Of a stretch of DNA of 64,000 nt, positions 12,712-24,620 are shown one piece after another. Position 1 is the first letter of the stretch, and each line of letters starts with the position of its first letter. Position numbers and translations under genes: made by a program. Location of the stretch: NCBI GenBank assembly GCA_964059195.1, contig CAXKWD010000002.1, forward strand, positions 150,429,042 to 150,493,041, read 5' to 3'. The stretch comes from Ectobius pallidus. Lineage: Eukaryota > Arthropoda > Insecta > Blattodea > Ectobiidae. Below the pieces are notes generated by a model. The model was not told the DNA's origin, did no database searches, and saw only the letters and a program-made list of their open reading frames with translations.

Positions 12712-13550
12712 TGTGACAAAGCCAGAAAAGCCTAGAAGCTGATAGAAGAAGGACTCCGGCCGAAAGAACTAGAATTAGATAAATCCAGAAAGGGACGGCC
12801 CTCTTATTGCTGATTGGAGCCGCGCGCCGACGGGTGCGGCCTACTCCCTAGCACGGCGCGGTGAGTGACTGTGCGCGCTCGTGGGAGGGGCCAGAGGTGG
12901 AGCCACGCGCTAAGGGCTGCGATGGCGCCCCGCGCGGACATTCTAGACCATGCGCGGGCGGAGCTTTCCAGATCTCGACTCTGGAACTTTCGTTAAGGCT
13001 ATATAAGGAGTGCGAGCAGCCGAGCCGGGCAGTCAGTGAAGGAGCGGCAGTCAGGGTGAAGAGTTCAGTCAGTCAACGAATGAGAGTAACAGCGACAGTC
13101 AGTTCAGTGTGGAGAGTCAGTCAGTGAATCGGAGTTGAGAGAGACAGTCAGTGAATGAAGAGAGTTCAGTGTGAAGAGTCAGTACATCAGAGGAGAGGCA
13201 GTCCGTGAAGAGCCAGAGGGTCAACGAGGGAACAGTCAGAGAGGCAGTCCGTGAGTAGCGGCGAGCGTCAGCGTCAGAGGGTGAATCGTACAGCGGCAGC
13301 GAGGACTGTGGAGTTGACCGGCGCGACGCGGAATCATCTCGACTGGGAGTCCGCACAGTGTGTGCGAACGGAACAGTGCTGTAATTAGGACTGAGCACAG
13401 TGAGAGTGAGCACTGAACAGGACAGTGAACTGGCAAATAGTCTGGAGTTTTCTGGCTGTATCGACAATTGTTGCAGGAAATAAAGAAACCTCCATCCTTC
13501 AATTATAAACTCGGTGTTCTCATTTTGAACCCCGACTAGCCCTTGTTACA
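12712..13550 (+). repeat. 3' LTR of the deleted gypsy element
   Basis: It has the same ends as the 5' LTR, with TATATAAG at 13000 and AATAAA at 13479. It is 839 bp, longer than the 5' LTR by one copy of the region around 13200-13250. Otherwise very similar, with scattered substitutions such as C for A near 12870, so the insertion is fairly young. Confidence 0.9.
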
Positions 13551-14945
13551 GTAATATTCAGATCAGAAGAATTGCTTAGTATTTTATTAACCTCTTTCCA
13601 AAATTGTTTTGGATTGCCATTAGTTTTTGTTAGACATTTCTCATAATATTCCTTGTTTAGAATTCTTTTTTTTGAAGTAACCAAGTTCCTAACTTTCTTA
13701 TATTCCAATCTTAAACTATTATTATTACAATGTCTTTTAACATGTGCATGCAAAATGTCTTTTCTTTGGATTAACAATAAAAGATCATTTGTTATCCAAG
13801 GAATTGTTTTCTCATAAGTAGGTTTGAATTGTGATGACGGTTTTTTTTTTTGAAGTAACCAAGTTCCTAACTTTCTTATATTCCAATCTTAAACTATTAT
13901 TATTACAATGTCTTTTAACATGTGCATGCAAAAAGTCTTTTCTTTGGATTAACAATAAAAGATCATTTGTTATCCAAGGAATTGTTTTCTCATAAGTAGG
14001 TTTGAATTGTGATGACGGTTTAAACTTAGTGATGCAAGATGATGAACTAATTCCGACATTAATAAATTCCATTAGTTCATCAAAACATTGATCAATATCA
14101 CCTTTACATTCAAAGTAATTTTTTAAAAAATACTCATTCATCTTTAAAAAATCAATATGCCTGTTGGTTACTTTTGGACTATCCAACAATTTTTGTTTTG
14201 ATTTTAATGAAGGAATATGAATATTTAATACTAATATATTATGATCACTAATATCAGATTTTACATTAAATATGTCATAACGATATTCACATTTATTAAC
14301 TAAAATGTGATCAAGTAAAGTTGAAGTTTTTTCTGCTTCTCTAGTAGCATACAATTTATTAACTAAATGAATACTGAAAGAATCACAAAATTGTTTGTAA
14401 TTTTCATATTGCATGGAATTATCAAGAGTGTTAATATTAGTATCCCCAGCAATAAATAAAGCATCATTTCTGTAATCCTGTATAAATTTGCCAAAATCAT
14501 CAAGAAATGCATCAGTATTACTTATCCTAGAGTTATATAATCCAATAATGGTGAATTTATTTCTATTTACTTCAATCTGAACAGATAATATATTATGATT
14601 ATCAGTATCTATTTTATTAAGAAATTTAGATTTCCAGCGGTTATCAACAAAAATAGCTACACCACCTCCTATTTTTGTTGTCCGATGAGAATAGAAGGCC
14701 GAAAAGCCTGTTAATTGAAAAAATTCTGACTCATTTAATGTAATCCATGTTTCTGTAAGAATTAAAACATCATATTGGATATTAGAAACCAAAGCCTCTA
14801 TAGAGTCTAATTTATTTCTCATGCTACGGACATTGAGACATAGTAATTTAAGGTCATTGTTATGTAACAGATGACCATTATGCACAATTTGCGCTAAATA
14901 ATCATATTTATATTCACAAACATTAAAAGATGAATTGATATTCAT
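13551..14945 (-). pseudogene. LINE-B ORF2, endonuclease part
   Basis: The minus-strand ATG at 14945 begins MNINSSFNVCEYKYD. Endonuclease motifs follow: LCLNVRSMRNKLDSIEAL, LILTETWI, GGGVAIFVD, IIGLYNSR, FIAGDTNINTLD, STLLDHILVN and ISDHNILVLNI. The frame stops at 13812 because of a 178-bp tandem duplication whose length is not a multiple of three. Beyond it, 13777-13555 resumes as linker (NKEYYEKCLTKTNGNPKQFWKEVNKIL). At the GTAA duplication it joins the RT half in the same frame. Apart from these two events the ORF looks undamaged. Confidence 0.82.
13663..14018. repeat. 178-bp tandem duplication within LINE-B ORF2
   Basis: Two almost identical 178-base units lie head to tail (GAAGTAACC at 13674 and 13852; GATGACGG at about 13833 and 14011). 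One visible difference is AATGTC against AAAGTC. The unit edge is a run of T. The event disrupts the ORF and must postdate loss of selection on this copy. Confidence 0.88.
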
Positions 14946-15048
14946 TCTGAAAATTTAAATGTGTTAAAAATTAGCTAATATTTGTAACATTAAGTTATAA
15001 AACTTGTATCCTTAAGTACTAATACATTGTTCAAATTATTACTTTCAT

Positions 15049-15975
15049 TCATTTAAGCTTATATTTCAAAATTTCAGAGTCACTGCTGATATTGAATATA
15101 GGGGAAGTGTCTGACTCTCTAATCAATATATGACAGTCCCTACTCCATATATATTTGAATTTCGGCCGTAGCAGATCTCTGGCCTTCTTGAAGAGCGCTC
15201 TATTTCTGGGAGTAAGATTTTCATTAATATAAATTTTCCGTGATGCTGCTTGAATGCCACTGTCCTTTGATTCCATATCCCTATGGTGTTTTTTCCTTAT
15301 TAACACCTCTTCTTTCTTCCATCTATGAACAAATTTAATTAGAATTGGTCTTGGCATCTCTGCTTTCTTTGAAGGCAATCTGTGAGCAATATCTATCTGC
15401 TCTTTGTCAAGTGGTACCCCAAGAAATGTAGTCAATTTGGAAATAACTTCATATATATTTTCATTCTGCACCTCAGGAACACCATGGAATTCAAGATTAT
15501 TCCTCCTTGAGTACTGCTGTAAATCATCTAGTCCATCTTTAACTGTATTTATATGCACGGTTTGATTTTCCTTCATGTCCTGTATGTTTTGTTTCATAGT
15601 CTCAAACTGATCATTAAAAAAATCTAAAGAAAGTTGTAACTCTTTATTATTTTTGATCATATCATCTAGTTTATATTTCATAGATTCATTTTCTGCTATT
15701 ATTTTACTTTCTAGATCCTGTTTCAACTTATTAATAACAACTTCAAAGTCATGAACAGATAATTTCTTGGTAGCTCTAACCTCACAATCCCTTCTATTGC
15801 ACATCCATCTCTTCTTCCCTTTTCCACAAGAAACAAATTCTCCTTTGAATATCTTAGAACAGTTTATATGGAACCACTCACCACATTTATGAGAGCATTG
15901 AATAGCTTCATCCTTATTTTTGGCTACAATACCTTCTCCACAACTAGGACAATAGATGTCATCCATCTTGATCAC
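15049..15975 (-). CDS. LINE-B ORF1 protein with PHD-type zinc finger, coiled coil and RNA-binding region
   Basis: This is a 308-residue intact frame. Residues about 8-65 hold a Cys/His cluster, CPSCGEG...CSHKCGEWFHINCSKIF...WMCNRRDC, the pattern of a PHD-like finger. Residues about 75-150 are strongly heptad-like and rich in K, E and Q, as in the trimerising coiled coil of LINE ORF1 proteins. LQQYSRRNNLEFHGVPE and the following region to EMPRPILIKFVHRWKKEEVL resemble the RRM and C-terminal domains of ORF1p. It would bind LINE RNA in a ribonucleoprotein. ORF2 begins 103 bases downstream. Confidence 0.82.
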   Translation of the reverse strand: MIKMDDIYCPSCGEGIVAKNKDEAIQCSHKCGEWFHINCSKIFKGEFVSCGKGKKRWMCNRRDCEVRATKKLSVHDFEVVINKLKQDLESKIIAENESMKYKLDDMIKNNKELQLSLDFFNDQFETMKQNIQDMKENQTVHINTVKDGLDDLQQYSRRNNLEFHGVPEVQNENIYEVISKLTTFLGVPLDKEQIDIAHRLPSKKAEMPRPILIKFVHRWKKEEVLIRKKHHRDMESKDSGIQAASRKIYINENLTPRNRALFKKARDLLRPKFKYIWSRDCHILIRESDTSPIFNISSDSEILKYKLK

Positions 15976-16133
15976 AACCTGTGAATCTATATAAAATACA
16001 TTTGATTGAATTTTCCAACAGAGTACAAACTATCTGTTATTTATGCTCTTATCTATTAAAATGATTACTTTGAATAATAAGTTTTCTTATAATAATAACC
16101 AGAGAACTGCTAACTGAGGGAAAAGAATAAACT

Positions 16134-16337
16134 TGTTACGAATAAGGATAAAGTTAAAGTTCAGACACACTATTTTTTTATTTCTAACCATGAGACAATA
16201 TATCTCCACAAGACAATAATATATCTCGGCCATTACTCAACACATACAGCACAGAACTGACTGCAAAAAACAAACTGGTAGGCCTGCCAACTGGTAACAA
16301 AAAATATGAAATGCAAGGCCCACTAGATCCTTCAACA
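16134..16337 (-). repeat. 3' LTR of the BEL/Pao element
   Basis: This is 204 bp, beginning TGTTGAAGGATC and ending CTTATTCGTAACA on the minus strand. It appears identical to the 5' LTR, indicating very recent insertion or gene conversion. Confidence 0.93.
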
Positions 16338-16412
16338 TACTCCCACCTTGCAATTTTCAATTGAAACACAAATTGCAACATTACATTAACAGTGCATAAA
16401 TTAATACATCAA

Positions 16413-19400
16413 TCACAAGTCTAAGCGTTCTGGTATTTTCACTTTTCTGCCTGATCTAGTTGTTTTCACTTCCCCTGCATCAAATGTGTCCGATAACACA
16501 TCGGGTACAGTTTCAGCCCCTCTCAAATCCATATAATCCTTGGAAGAGATTTCTAAAGGATATAGTCTTTGAAGTGGTCTCACTCTCTCCCCTACAGCAG
16601 TCTTCAACCTGGCTACTCTTGATACCCCATCTGCTCCTGGATATAAATCCAAGATGATACCTAACGGCCAGTTGATTCGCTTTGAAGAGTCGTCTCCTAC
16701 CAGAACAACATCCCCAATACTAACAGTTCGCTCCTTCCTTTGACCATAGTGTACCAGTAAAGCCAGATATTCAGTTCTAAACCTGCTTCTCAGATCTTGT
16801 CTTAACTTCTGTAAATATTTCCATCTCTGTTGTAAAGCTGAACTATCTATGGCATCCAAATCAGGAGTCTCGTTACAGGAAAGTGTTTGTAGAAAACTCG
16901 CTGGAGTCAATGGGATTAACTCTTCCGTATCCTCCATCACATAGGTGAGTGGCCGAGCGTTTATGACGGCTTCACAATCACATAGCACTGTGTATAGTTC
17001 CTCATATTGCAGACAAGCTTGTCCAAGATTTCGACGCATGAGCTCCTTCACCATTCTCACTAGTCTCTCCCACCATCCGCCCCACCATGAAGCAGTAGGT
17101 GGATTAAACTTCCACAAGATACGTTTTACAGCTGCAACGTCCACAATCTCTTTCCAATCCAACTCATGCAGTGCTCTATTGGTACCAACAAAGTTAGTGC
17201 CATTGTCCGACCAAATAGTGGAGGGTCTTCCTCGTCGAGCTACAAACCTTCTCAGAGCTTGTATAAATGAGGCTGTAGACAAGGATTGGACTAATTCCAG
17301 ATGCACAGCACGGTACACAGCACAAGTAAACAGGACAATCCATGCCTTTTCTCCAGATTTCAAGAATAATGGTCCTGCATAATCTACTCCGGTAATTTCG
17401 TAAGGCTTTGAAAGTCCAACTCTATCCTTAGGTAATGCAGCAAAAGGTACCTGCACTGATGTAGCTCGATGTCTCTTACAAACAGTACACTTATTAATCA
17501 CTTGTTTCACTGCTTTTCTTGCACCCACAATCCAATAAGTTTCTCTAAGCACAGCAAGTAATGTTTGTAAACCAGCATGCATATTGAGCCGATGCTGTTC
17601 CATTATCAATCTTGTAGTAACTACATGCTTGCCTGAGAGTACCACTGGCGTCTTAAAGGACTGGACTTCCTCACTCAAGTTGAGTTTAGTTTTCACTCTC
17701 ATTAGTCCCCTTTCATCTTTCAGTAACTGCGTATTCTTAGTGAGCTTACTTCCGTCTGTGAAACATTCTGACTGTACCGTTCTTAGTAATACAATCTCGG
17801 CTTCTTGGACTTCTTCGAAAGTCAATTCTCTCTTTTTCTTATTCACCTGAAGAAGATTGTGATAAAATCTCAAGATCCAACCAATCATCCGTACCATCTT
17901 GGTATATTGCGAAAAATACAGTAACCGATTAACAAAGTTCTCTTCTACTGCAGTAGTGACTGTAGCCACAACAATTCCCTTTCTCTTTTCATTATTAACT
18001 TCTTCTTCTGAAGCAATCGATTCTTCTCGAGGCCAATCCTTTACTCTGCCTTTGAGCCATTCTGGTCCCTGCCACCAACGACTCTCGAACAGTGTTTTTG
18101 GAGTGCACCCTCTGGATGGCAAATCAGCAGGATTCCGCTCGCCTGGTACATGGTGCCAGTCTTCAGGGTCACTGTAGCAGCATATTTCTTTACACCTATT
18201 ACCCACAAAGGTGCTCCAGTTTTCATTTCTTTTAATCCATGCCAATACAACAGCAGAGTCGGTCCAATAATTCATTTTCAAATCTTTTATTTTCAATGCC
18301 TGTTTTATCTGGATGCTCATTCGTGTTCCTATGACTGCAGCCAGAAGTTCTAAACGAGGAATCGTCACAGTCTTTGTAGGTGCGAGCCTAGTTTTAGCTT
18401 GGACCAATTTTACTGTCACTTCTGTATCTGTTTCTGTTCTTAAGAAAGCACACGTTGCATAAGCATGTTTGCTCGCATCACAAAATATGTGCAACTGTAT
18501 GTCACCTGCCACCCAAGCATTTGGTAATATTGCTCTGGGAATATCACACTGCTTTAACCAATGTATTTGCTTAACCCATGCTATGAATCGTCCAGCCAAG
18601 TGGGCTGGTAGTTCCTCATCCCATCTGTATTTTTCCTTCCATATTTCTTGCAATAACAGTTTTGGGACTAGTGTCGTCGGGCATGTGTAACCAATGGGAT
18701 CGAATATTCTCTGTGCAACTGACAGCAGCTTCCTCTGTGTAATCGGTTGTGCCATCATCGATATCACATCAAATTCACACGAAAGCTGATCTAGTTCAGG
18801 ATTCCAGATCAATCCTAATACATGTACACATTCCTGTACCGATGACTCTTCTGTGAAGCAGTTAACAGGTCCACTGACCCATCCTCGCAATTTGAAACTT
18901 CCAGAAGTCATCAGCTTATCGGCTTCTTCCACAAACTTATTTAACTCCTCTTCATTCGCAACACTAGTAACACAGTTGTCTACATAGAATGACTCTTGTA
19001 ATTTCAATGCTGTTGCCTTCAAGTCATCAGGAGCTCCATCTAAATGGTGTGATATAGTTGCTCCGAGCAGAAAGGGACTTGATGAAACACCGAACACCAC
19101 TCTGCAGTGTCTGTATTCAATGAGTTTCTCTTGTTCCCACCAAAGAAATCTCAAGAAATTCCTGTCAGTTTCGTTCAGACTGATCTGTAAAAATGCTTTC
19201 TCTATGTCTGCTATTACGCCTATCTTGTTTTTTCTAAACTGTATTAGGATTTGTGGGATCTTCTCTATTAGGTTAGGACCCTTCTCCAAACAGCTGTTCA
19301 ATGAGTTGCCCGCCTTATCTTTAGCCGAAGCATCAAATACAGGTCGAATTTTTGTAGTCATACTGGATTCTTTAATCACCGCTCTATGGGGTAGGTAGTA

Positions 19401-21575
19401 ATCTCCCTCTTCTTCATTGTAGCATGTAACCCTTTCTATTATACCATCCTTTAACCAACTACATAGTATGTTGTCATAATCTTCATACTTGTTCATATCT
19501 TTCAGTTTCTTGGTGGTAGCGACTAGTCTCATCTTAGCCATCTCCTTGTTAGAACTCAGCGGTGGATGACCTTCTTTGAATGGCAAACGCACCTCGTATC
19601 TCCCATCTTCTCTAACCTTAACAGTTTGTTTGAAACATTGCAAAGTCTCCATTTCAAGGTTCTCTTTTGTTTTCACTTCAATGGGATCTGTGATGCCTAT
19701 TGTATCCAGTTGCCATAAATCCGGAATACCCAAACTATTTAAACAGCTGACAGCACCTACTCTATTAAAACTGTCCTTCACTTTTCTCTGCCCCATTACA
19801 GTCCACCCAAGCTTAGTCTCGAAAGCAGACATGTTCTCATCCAACTCTACAATCTTTCCTGTAAACAATCTGGCCAGTACATCCGCTCCCAGTAGAATCT
19901 TCACTTCTGGTACATCATGGCCTACATCAGACAGGATTATATTGTTTTCTTTCAGTAAGGGGTAGTATTCTTGTATTTCTAGCCGTGGCACATATGTACA
20001 TATTTTGTCTTTGTCCAACACAGGAATGATACATTTAAACTGGTCATCCAGGCTATGTAATGTGATGTTGTAAACACCGTGAACTTCTTGTTCAGTGTTC
20101 ACTCCTCCGAAAAGATAGTGTCTCACCTTTTCATCATCTATTTTCTTCAGACCTAGTTTCTGCACGCCATCCTTGGTTATGTATGATCTCTGTGATCCTG
20201 AGTCCAGAAGAACTCTTGCTAACCACTTAGTCTTAGCCCCTTCGATTTTCACCATCAGTGTCTGTAGTAAGGTCTGATGTTGTTGATGGGATAACAAAGT
20301 TTGTGTTCTTCCCACTTTGTCTTCTTCGTTAACATGTCCTTTAGACTGCAACTTAGGACACATGACGGCATGATGTCGCTTGTAACACAACAAACACTTG
20401 ATGTTGCCTCTGCACACCTTCGAGGTATGTCCCATCAACAGACAATTAAAACACGCACCCCTTTTCCTTAAAATGTCTAGTTTTTCACCACGACTCATTT
20501 CTTTTGCTTTAAAGCAATCTTGAGAGACATGAGAACTCTTATTGCACCAAATACAAGATTTTTCTGACTGCTTACTTTCTCCTGCATGCATGACTGCTGC
20601 TGTGGGTACCTTATGATTCACAAGGTCCTGAGGCTTCCCGTAACTAAAACTAGCACGGCTGATATGCAGTCGTTCTTCTCGTTCAACTTCTTGACGTAAA
20701 AATAGCAACAGTGCTTCTAAGCTATCACACTGAGTCCTCTCTTGCTGATTCTGTGATCTTCCCCATGCTTTTAGGGTTTCCTCTGGCAACGCAGACTCAA
20801 CCAGTGGGTATAACATAGCTGCATATTTATTGGCCGTCACTCCTAATGTTTCTAAGGCTCTCAACTGAGTCTCAAGTTTGTCATATAGACCACGTAGGTT
20901 TACTTCAGGTGTCGCAGCTTTCTTCAAAACCAGTTGTAGCAACTCCCTGACATGAATGTTGATTAGAAGTTCATCACGAGCAAACCTTGTCTTCAGCTGT
21001 TCAATGGCTTTTGGATAGTTTTCTGCTGAAGGTGGATAACTTGCAATTAATTCTCTTGCCGATGAGCCTTCCTCTGTAGCTTGATACAAATACTGAAACT
21101 TGTCTTCTGGTTCTAGGCTAACATCTTCATGAATTCGTTTAAACTATGCCCAAAATGCTATCCAATGTTTCACATTACCGTCAAATTTTTTAAGTTCTAA
21201 CTTCGGTAACTTCAGGCTTCTTGAAGCACATCCACCTCTGAAACTACTCCGGTTGCTTGTTGTTGCCTCCATATCTTCCGCCAACTTTTCTTCAAAATGG
21301 CTTCTCAACACCAACCACTTTTCGCGGTAACTTTCCGTTTCGTCCAAATCTTTGGTTTCTTCTTCATCACTTAATTTAACCTCAGATTGGTGGTATTCTT
21401 CTTGTAGCAATTCGTCATTCTTGAAAAGTCTATCAGCTTTATCTTCTAATACCTTAAAGCACGCTACAAGATCCTGTCTTGTGGACTCATCATTTTTGAG
21501 CGTCGCTTCCAAAGAGTTCGCCGCCCTCGTAAATAATCTTCTCATAGTAGATCTATCTTTCTTTAGCTTATCCAT
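16413..21575 (-). pseudogene. BEL/Pao gag-pol polyprotein frame with one internal stop
   Basis: The frame runs from the ATG at 21575 to the stop at 16413, interrupted only by an in-frame TAG at 21144-21146; the two parts (143 and 1558 codons from the next ATG) are in the same register. Domains in order: gag, CCHC-type knuckles (CFNCLLMGHTSKVC near 20420-20460), aspartic protease (LLDSGSQRS near 20200), reverse transcriptase (VIADIEKAFLQI; active site YVDN near 18980), RNase H (FCDASKHAYA, PRLELLAA, YWTDSAVVLAWI), integrase HHCC (17480-17600), and the integrase core with GVDYAGP, WSDNGTNF near 17200 and WWGGWWERLVR. YVDN in place of YVDD has, as I recall, precedent in this clade. Proteins act in a cytoplasmic particle, then integrate cDNA. 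The single stop should block pol unless read through. Confidence 0.9.
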
Positions 21576-21600
21576 AGTCGTCCTGTCACGGTCGCCAAAA

Positions 21601-21804
21601 TGTTACGAATAAGGATAAAGTTAAAGTTCAGACACACTATTTTTTTATTTCTAACCATGAGACAATATATCTCCACAAGACAATAATATATCTCGGCCAT
21701 TACTCAACACATACAGCACAGAACTGACTGCAAAAAACAAACTGGTAGGCCTGCCAACTGGTAACAAAAAATATGAAATGCAAGGCCCACTAGATCCTTC
21801 AACA
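21601..21804 (-). repeat. 5' LTR of the BEL/Pao element
   Basis: This is a 204-bp copy matching 16134-16337. It is adjacent to the TTTTGGCGACCGTGACAGG primer-binding region that lies 5' of the gag ATG. Confidence 0.93.
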
Positions 21805-21809
21805 AAACT

Positions 21810-24620
21810 AGTCTAACCTGAAAACAATGGAATTAGGAAGAATGGCTGGACAATTAACCCTAGAGGTCCATCGTTACTAAACGGCATGGAGAGGGTGTGA
21901 AGAGAATGCACTTAGAAACATAAACATATGAAATTCCAACAGAGCAATCTCCTTTAATATAATAACCAAGAGTTACTCAACAACAGTTATATGGAGATAT
22001 CAACAGTATGTCAAATATTAACAACCCGGCCACATATGCCAATATCATAAATACACAATCTATCAAATGTACACTGAAATCTACATCACTCAATAGTGGC
22101 ATAAATTATTAAAAAACAACATTATTAAATTACTGCAAGGCCCTGGAAGAATTATTGAAGTTACTAAGGCTTAATACTATCAATAGATATCCCAGAAAAT
22201 GGGATGACAATTAATACTTATATTGAGAAAGAATCTGGAAGGCAACTATGCACCTATCAAATAATAAATTAAGTACAATAATCAAGAGTAAGTCCTAAAG
22301 GGCGGAAGTAGGAATATTTTCCCAATACCAAATTCCTTAAGTTCTCCACTATGGAAGGAAATACAACTGTAACTAATGGAAAATGGATATATCTGAGGTC
22401 CGATAATCAATGGTTACTATCATGAATTTTGTTCAATCCAAAAATCTACTAGAAACAGTGACCAATACTAATTACCGGAAAATATTGAAAATAACCTTGC
22501 TGAACAAACGCAATGTTACTAGGAAACTATCATGAAATTTTATTTAATGCAAATAATCTATTAAAACAATCACTAATAATAATTACTGTAAATTATTGAA
22601 ACTAACCTTGGTGACCAAAATGACAATATTAATTATCTAGGGAAACAATCTAGAATAATATTTAATACAAAATATCCATTCAGTTCAGTAACAATATTGT
22701 AGATTATTGAAACTAAGCTTGGTGGTCAAAATGACAATATTAATGATCTAGGGAAACAATCTTTAATAATATTTAATACAAAATATCCATTCAGTTCAGT
22801 AATAGTACTGTAGATTATTGAAACTAACCTTACAATTTCACTGATTTAGGGAAAGTATCATCAACCTTATTCAATCCAACTAATTCATTAAAAACAGTCA
22901 ATAATAATAATTCCTGTTAATTTTGAAATTAACCTTAGTGACCAAAATGACAATATTAATGAACTAGTGAAACAATCTAGAATATTATTTAATACCAAAT
23001 ATCTATTCAGTTCAGTAATAGTACTGTAGATTATTGAAACTAACCTTACAATTTCACTGATTTAGGGAAAGTATCATCAACCTTATTCAATCCAACTAAT
23101 TCATTAAAAACAGTCACTAATAATAATTCCTGTTAATTTTGAAATGAACCTTGGTGACCAAAATGACAATATTAATGAACTAGTGAAACAATCTAGAATA
23201 TTATTTAATACCAAATATCTATTCAGTTCAGTAATAGTACTGTAGATTATTGAAACTAACCTTACAATTTCACTGATTTAGGGAAAGTATCATCAACCTT
23301 ATTCAATCCAACTAATTCATCCATATATCCATTCAGTTCAGTAATAATACTGTAGATTATTGAAACTAACCTTACAATTTCACTGATTTAGGTACACTAT
23401 ATATCGCGGCCTAATTTTCACGACTCTGAAATAATATATTAGATTTTTAAGGAAGATTTCCCTTAAGGTCTGCCCGATCATTAAATTGTCAATCCAAATG
23501 TAAGAATACAATTAATTATGACATCGGCGAATACATTTGTACATGAAAGATTACCTTTAAAGACCTTGGTTGGAGAACATATGTATTATCAAGTAGCAAG
23601 GCACGTCTTACGCCAGAGAATAGTTGAAATATATACAATCAAATTTGGTTAATATGCAGAATCGAAATCTTTACTGAATACGTATAACATCACTCTACCA
23701 GCATAAATATAATATTTCCACATTGGGAGAAAATAAGCAAGCCGCACAGAAATATATATAGATATAGAAACTTTTGGCAAAGACTGTACTCCACCAATCT
23801 AGCGTGTGCAAGAATCCCACAGAAAAAAACTATGCCGAAACACAGAAAAATTTGGATACTGACCCGAAAATAATCTATATATCGAGTTTATAGTAAATGA
23901 GAAAATGCTATACAACGGCACTTCAAATAGAGTGATTCTAACTTCGTCGCAAAATATTTATAACATTACCATTATGCTCACTCTTCAATCTGACACTGTT
24001 GTAAGAGAAATATATTTAATTTTATTTCCTTATAGTGAACAATGAAAACTCGACAAGATTTCTTTTAAACGGGGAACAGCACCTAAGCTTTTAATTTTAA
24101 TACCAAGGAACACTGAGAAAATTGAACTATTTTGTCTGAAGGACACAGATCACCAAACGTGATTCTAGAAACTTCATGAGCGTAGCTACTAACCCAACAG
24201 ATTGCACCGCATTATTAACTGATGCGAATATCCGCATTATTCACAGAATGAAAGGATTCCTTCTTGTTCTGAATATATAATTTCAACTACAGAGCAAAAT
24301 CATTTCAAAAATGTATAAACTCACTTACACTTGCCCAAAAAAAGATCAGATAATAAATATATCGCTCGATTAAGCATGCATGTATTCCACGGCTTCCTGG
24401 GACTCACCAATATCCTGAACGCCCACGTCTCTCCCAGGCATCTCTAGAAGCACGATCCACACTCACAAGGACTCTCTAGATAATTTAATCCACGACTCAC
24501 CTAGCGAGCTAGACACCAAAACGACAAGACAAGCGATCGGCGCACGCAACAGGAAATGAGCAAAAACCGAATCAAATACAAAACTACAAAACGGGAAGTA
24601 GCAGAAAATAACCTGCTACA
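21810..24620 (-). promoter_or_regulatory. Probable LINE-B 5' untranslated/promoter region, upstream of ORF1
   Basis: There is no open frame in 2.8 kb. With 15976-16133 on the other side of the BEL insertion it forms about 3 kb between ORF1 and an abrupt boundary at 24620. The outer 230 bases (24390-24620) are richer in CG dinucleotides, as promoters of LINEs often are, and the centre (about 22400-23400) is tandemly repeated. The assignment to LINE-B is inferred from continuity and orientation, not from homology. Confidence 0.4.
22400..23400. repeat. Tandem repeats, about 108-bp monomers in 216-bp dimers
   Basis: The block ACCTTACAATTTCACTGATTT recurs at about 22826, 23042, 23258 and 23368, giving periods of 216, 216 and 110. 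Within each dimer one half carries TTACAATTTCACTGATTTAGGG and the other GACCAAAATGACAATATTAATGA; the halves share ATTATTGAAACTAACCTT. Units near 22440-22700 are more diverged. Neighbouring dimers are nearly identical, so amplification is recent. Confidence 0.85.

Larger units (their letters stand above)
10865..13550 (+). mobile_element. Internally deleted Ty3/gypsy retrotransposon
   Basis: Two LTRs (10865-11650 and 12712-13550) bracket about 1.06 kb of internal sequence and are flanked by the 4-bp duplication GTAA (10861-10864 and 13551-13554). The internal part begins with a primer-binding region (CTGGTGTCAGAAGTGGGAT, 11651) and ends with the purine tract AAGGAGGGGGCAA just before the 3' LTR. 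Protease, reverse transcriptase, RNase H and the integrase catalytic core are missing. It inserted into the LINE-B ORF2 and is therefore younger than LINE-B. Confidence 0.9.
16134..21804 (-). mobile_element. BEL/Pao LTR retrotransposon, near intact
   Basis: Two 204-bp LTRs (16134-16337 and 21601-21804) look identical base for base and are flanked by the 5-bp duplication AAACT (16129-16133 and 21805-21809), the usual size for BEL/Pao. Next to the 5' LTR, read on the minus strand, is the primer-binding region TTTTGGCGACCGTGACAGG; a purine-rich tract (AAGGTGGGAGTA) precedes the 3' LTR. One long gag-pol frame fills the interior. It interrupts the probable 5'UTR of LINE-B. Confidence 0.95.
8985..24620 (-). 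mobile_element. LINE-B, probably near full-length non-LTR retrotransposon carrying two LTR-element insertions
   Basis: In minus-strand order this comprises a long 5' region (24620 to 21810, and 16133 to 15976), ORF1 with a PHD-type zinc finger (15975-15049), ORF2 with endonuclease and reverse transcriptase (14945 to 9183), a short 3'UTR and an A-rich 3' end near 8985-9015. It is interrupted by a gypsy element (10865-13550, duplication GTAA) and a BEL/Pao element (16134-21804, duplication AAACT). Without them it would be about 7.2 kb. The PHD-finger ORF1 suggests the CR1/Daphne/Crack group within the Jockey superfamily. The 5' boundary at 24620 is inferred from the reading frame that resumes outside and from the change of base composition. 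Confidence 0.55.

Noticed and set aside
17584..19965. Plus-strand frames of 60-145 codons across the BEL pol
   Set aside because: They are antisense shadows of the long pol frame, with no recognisable domains.
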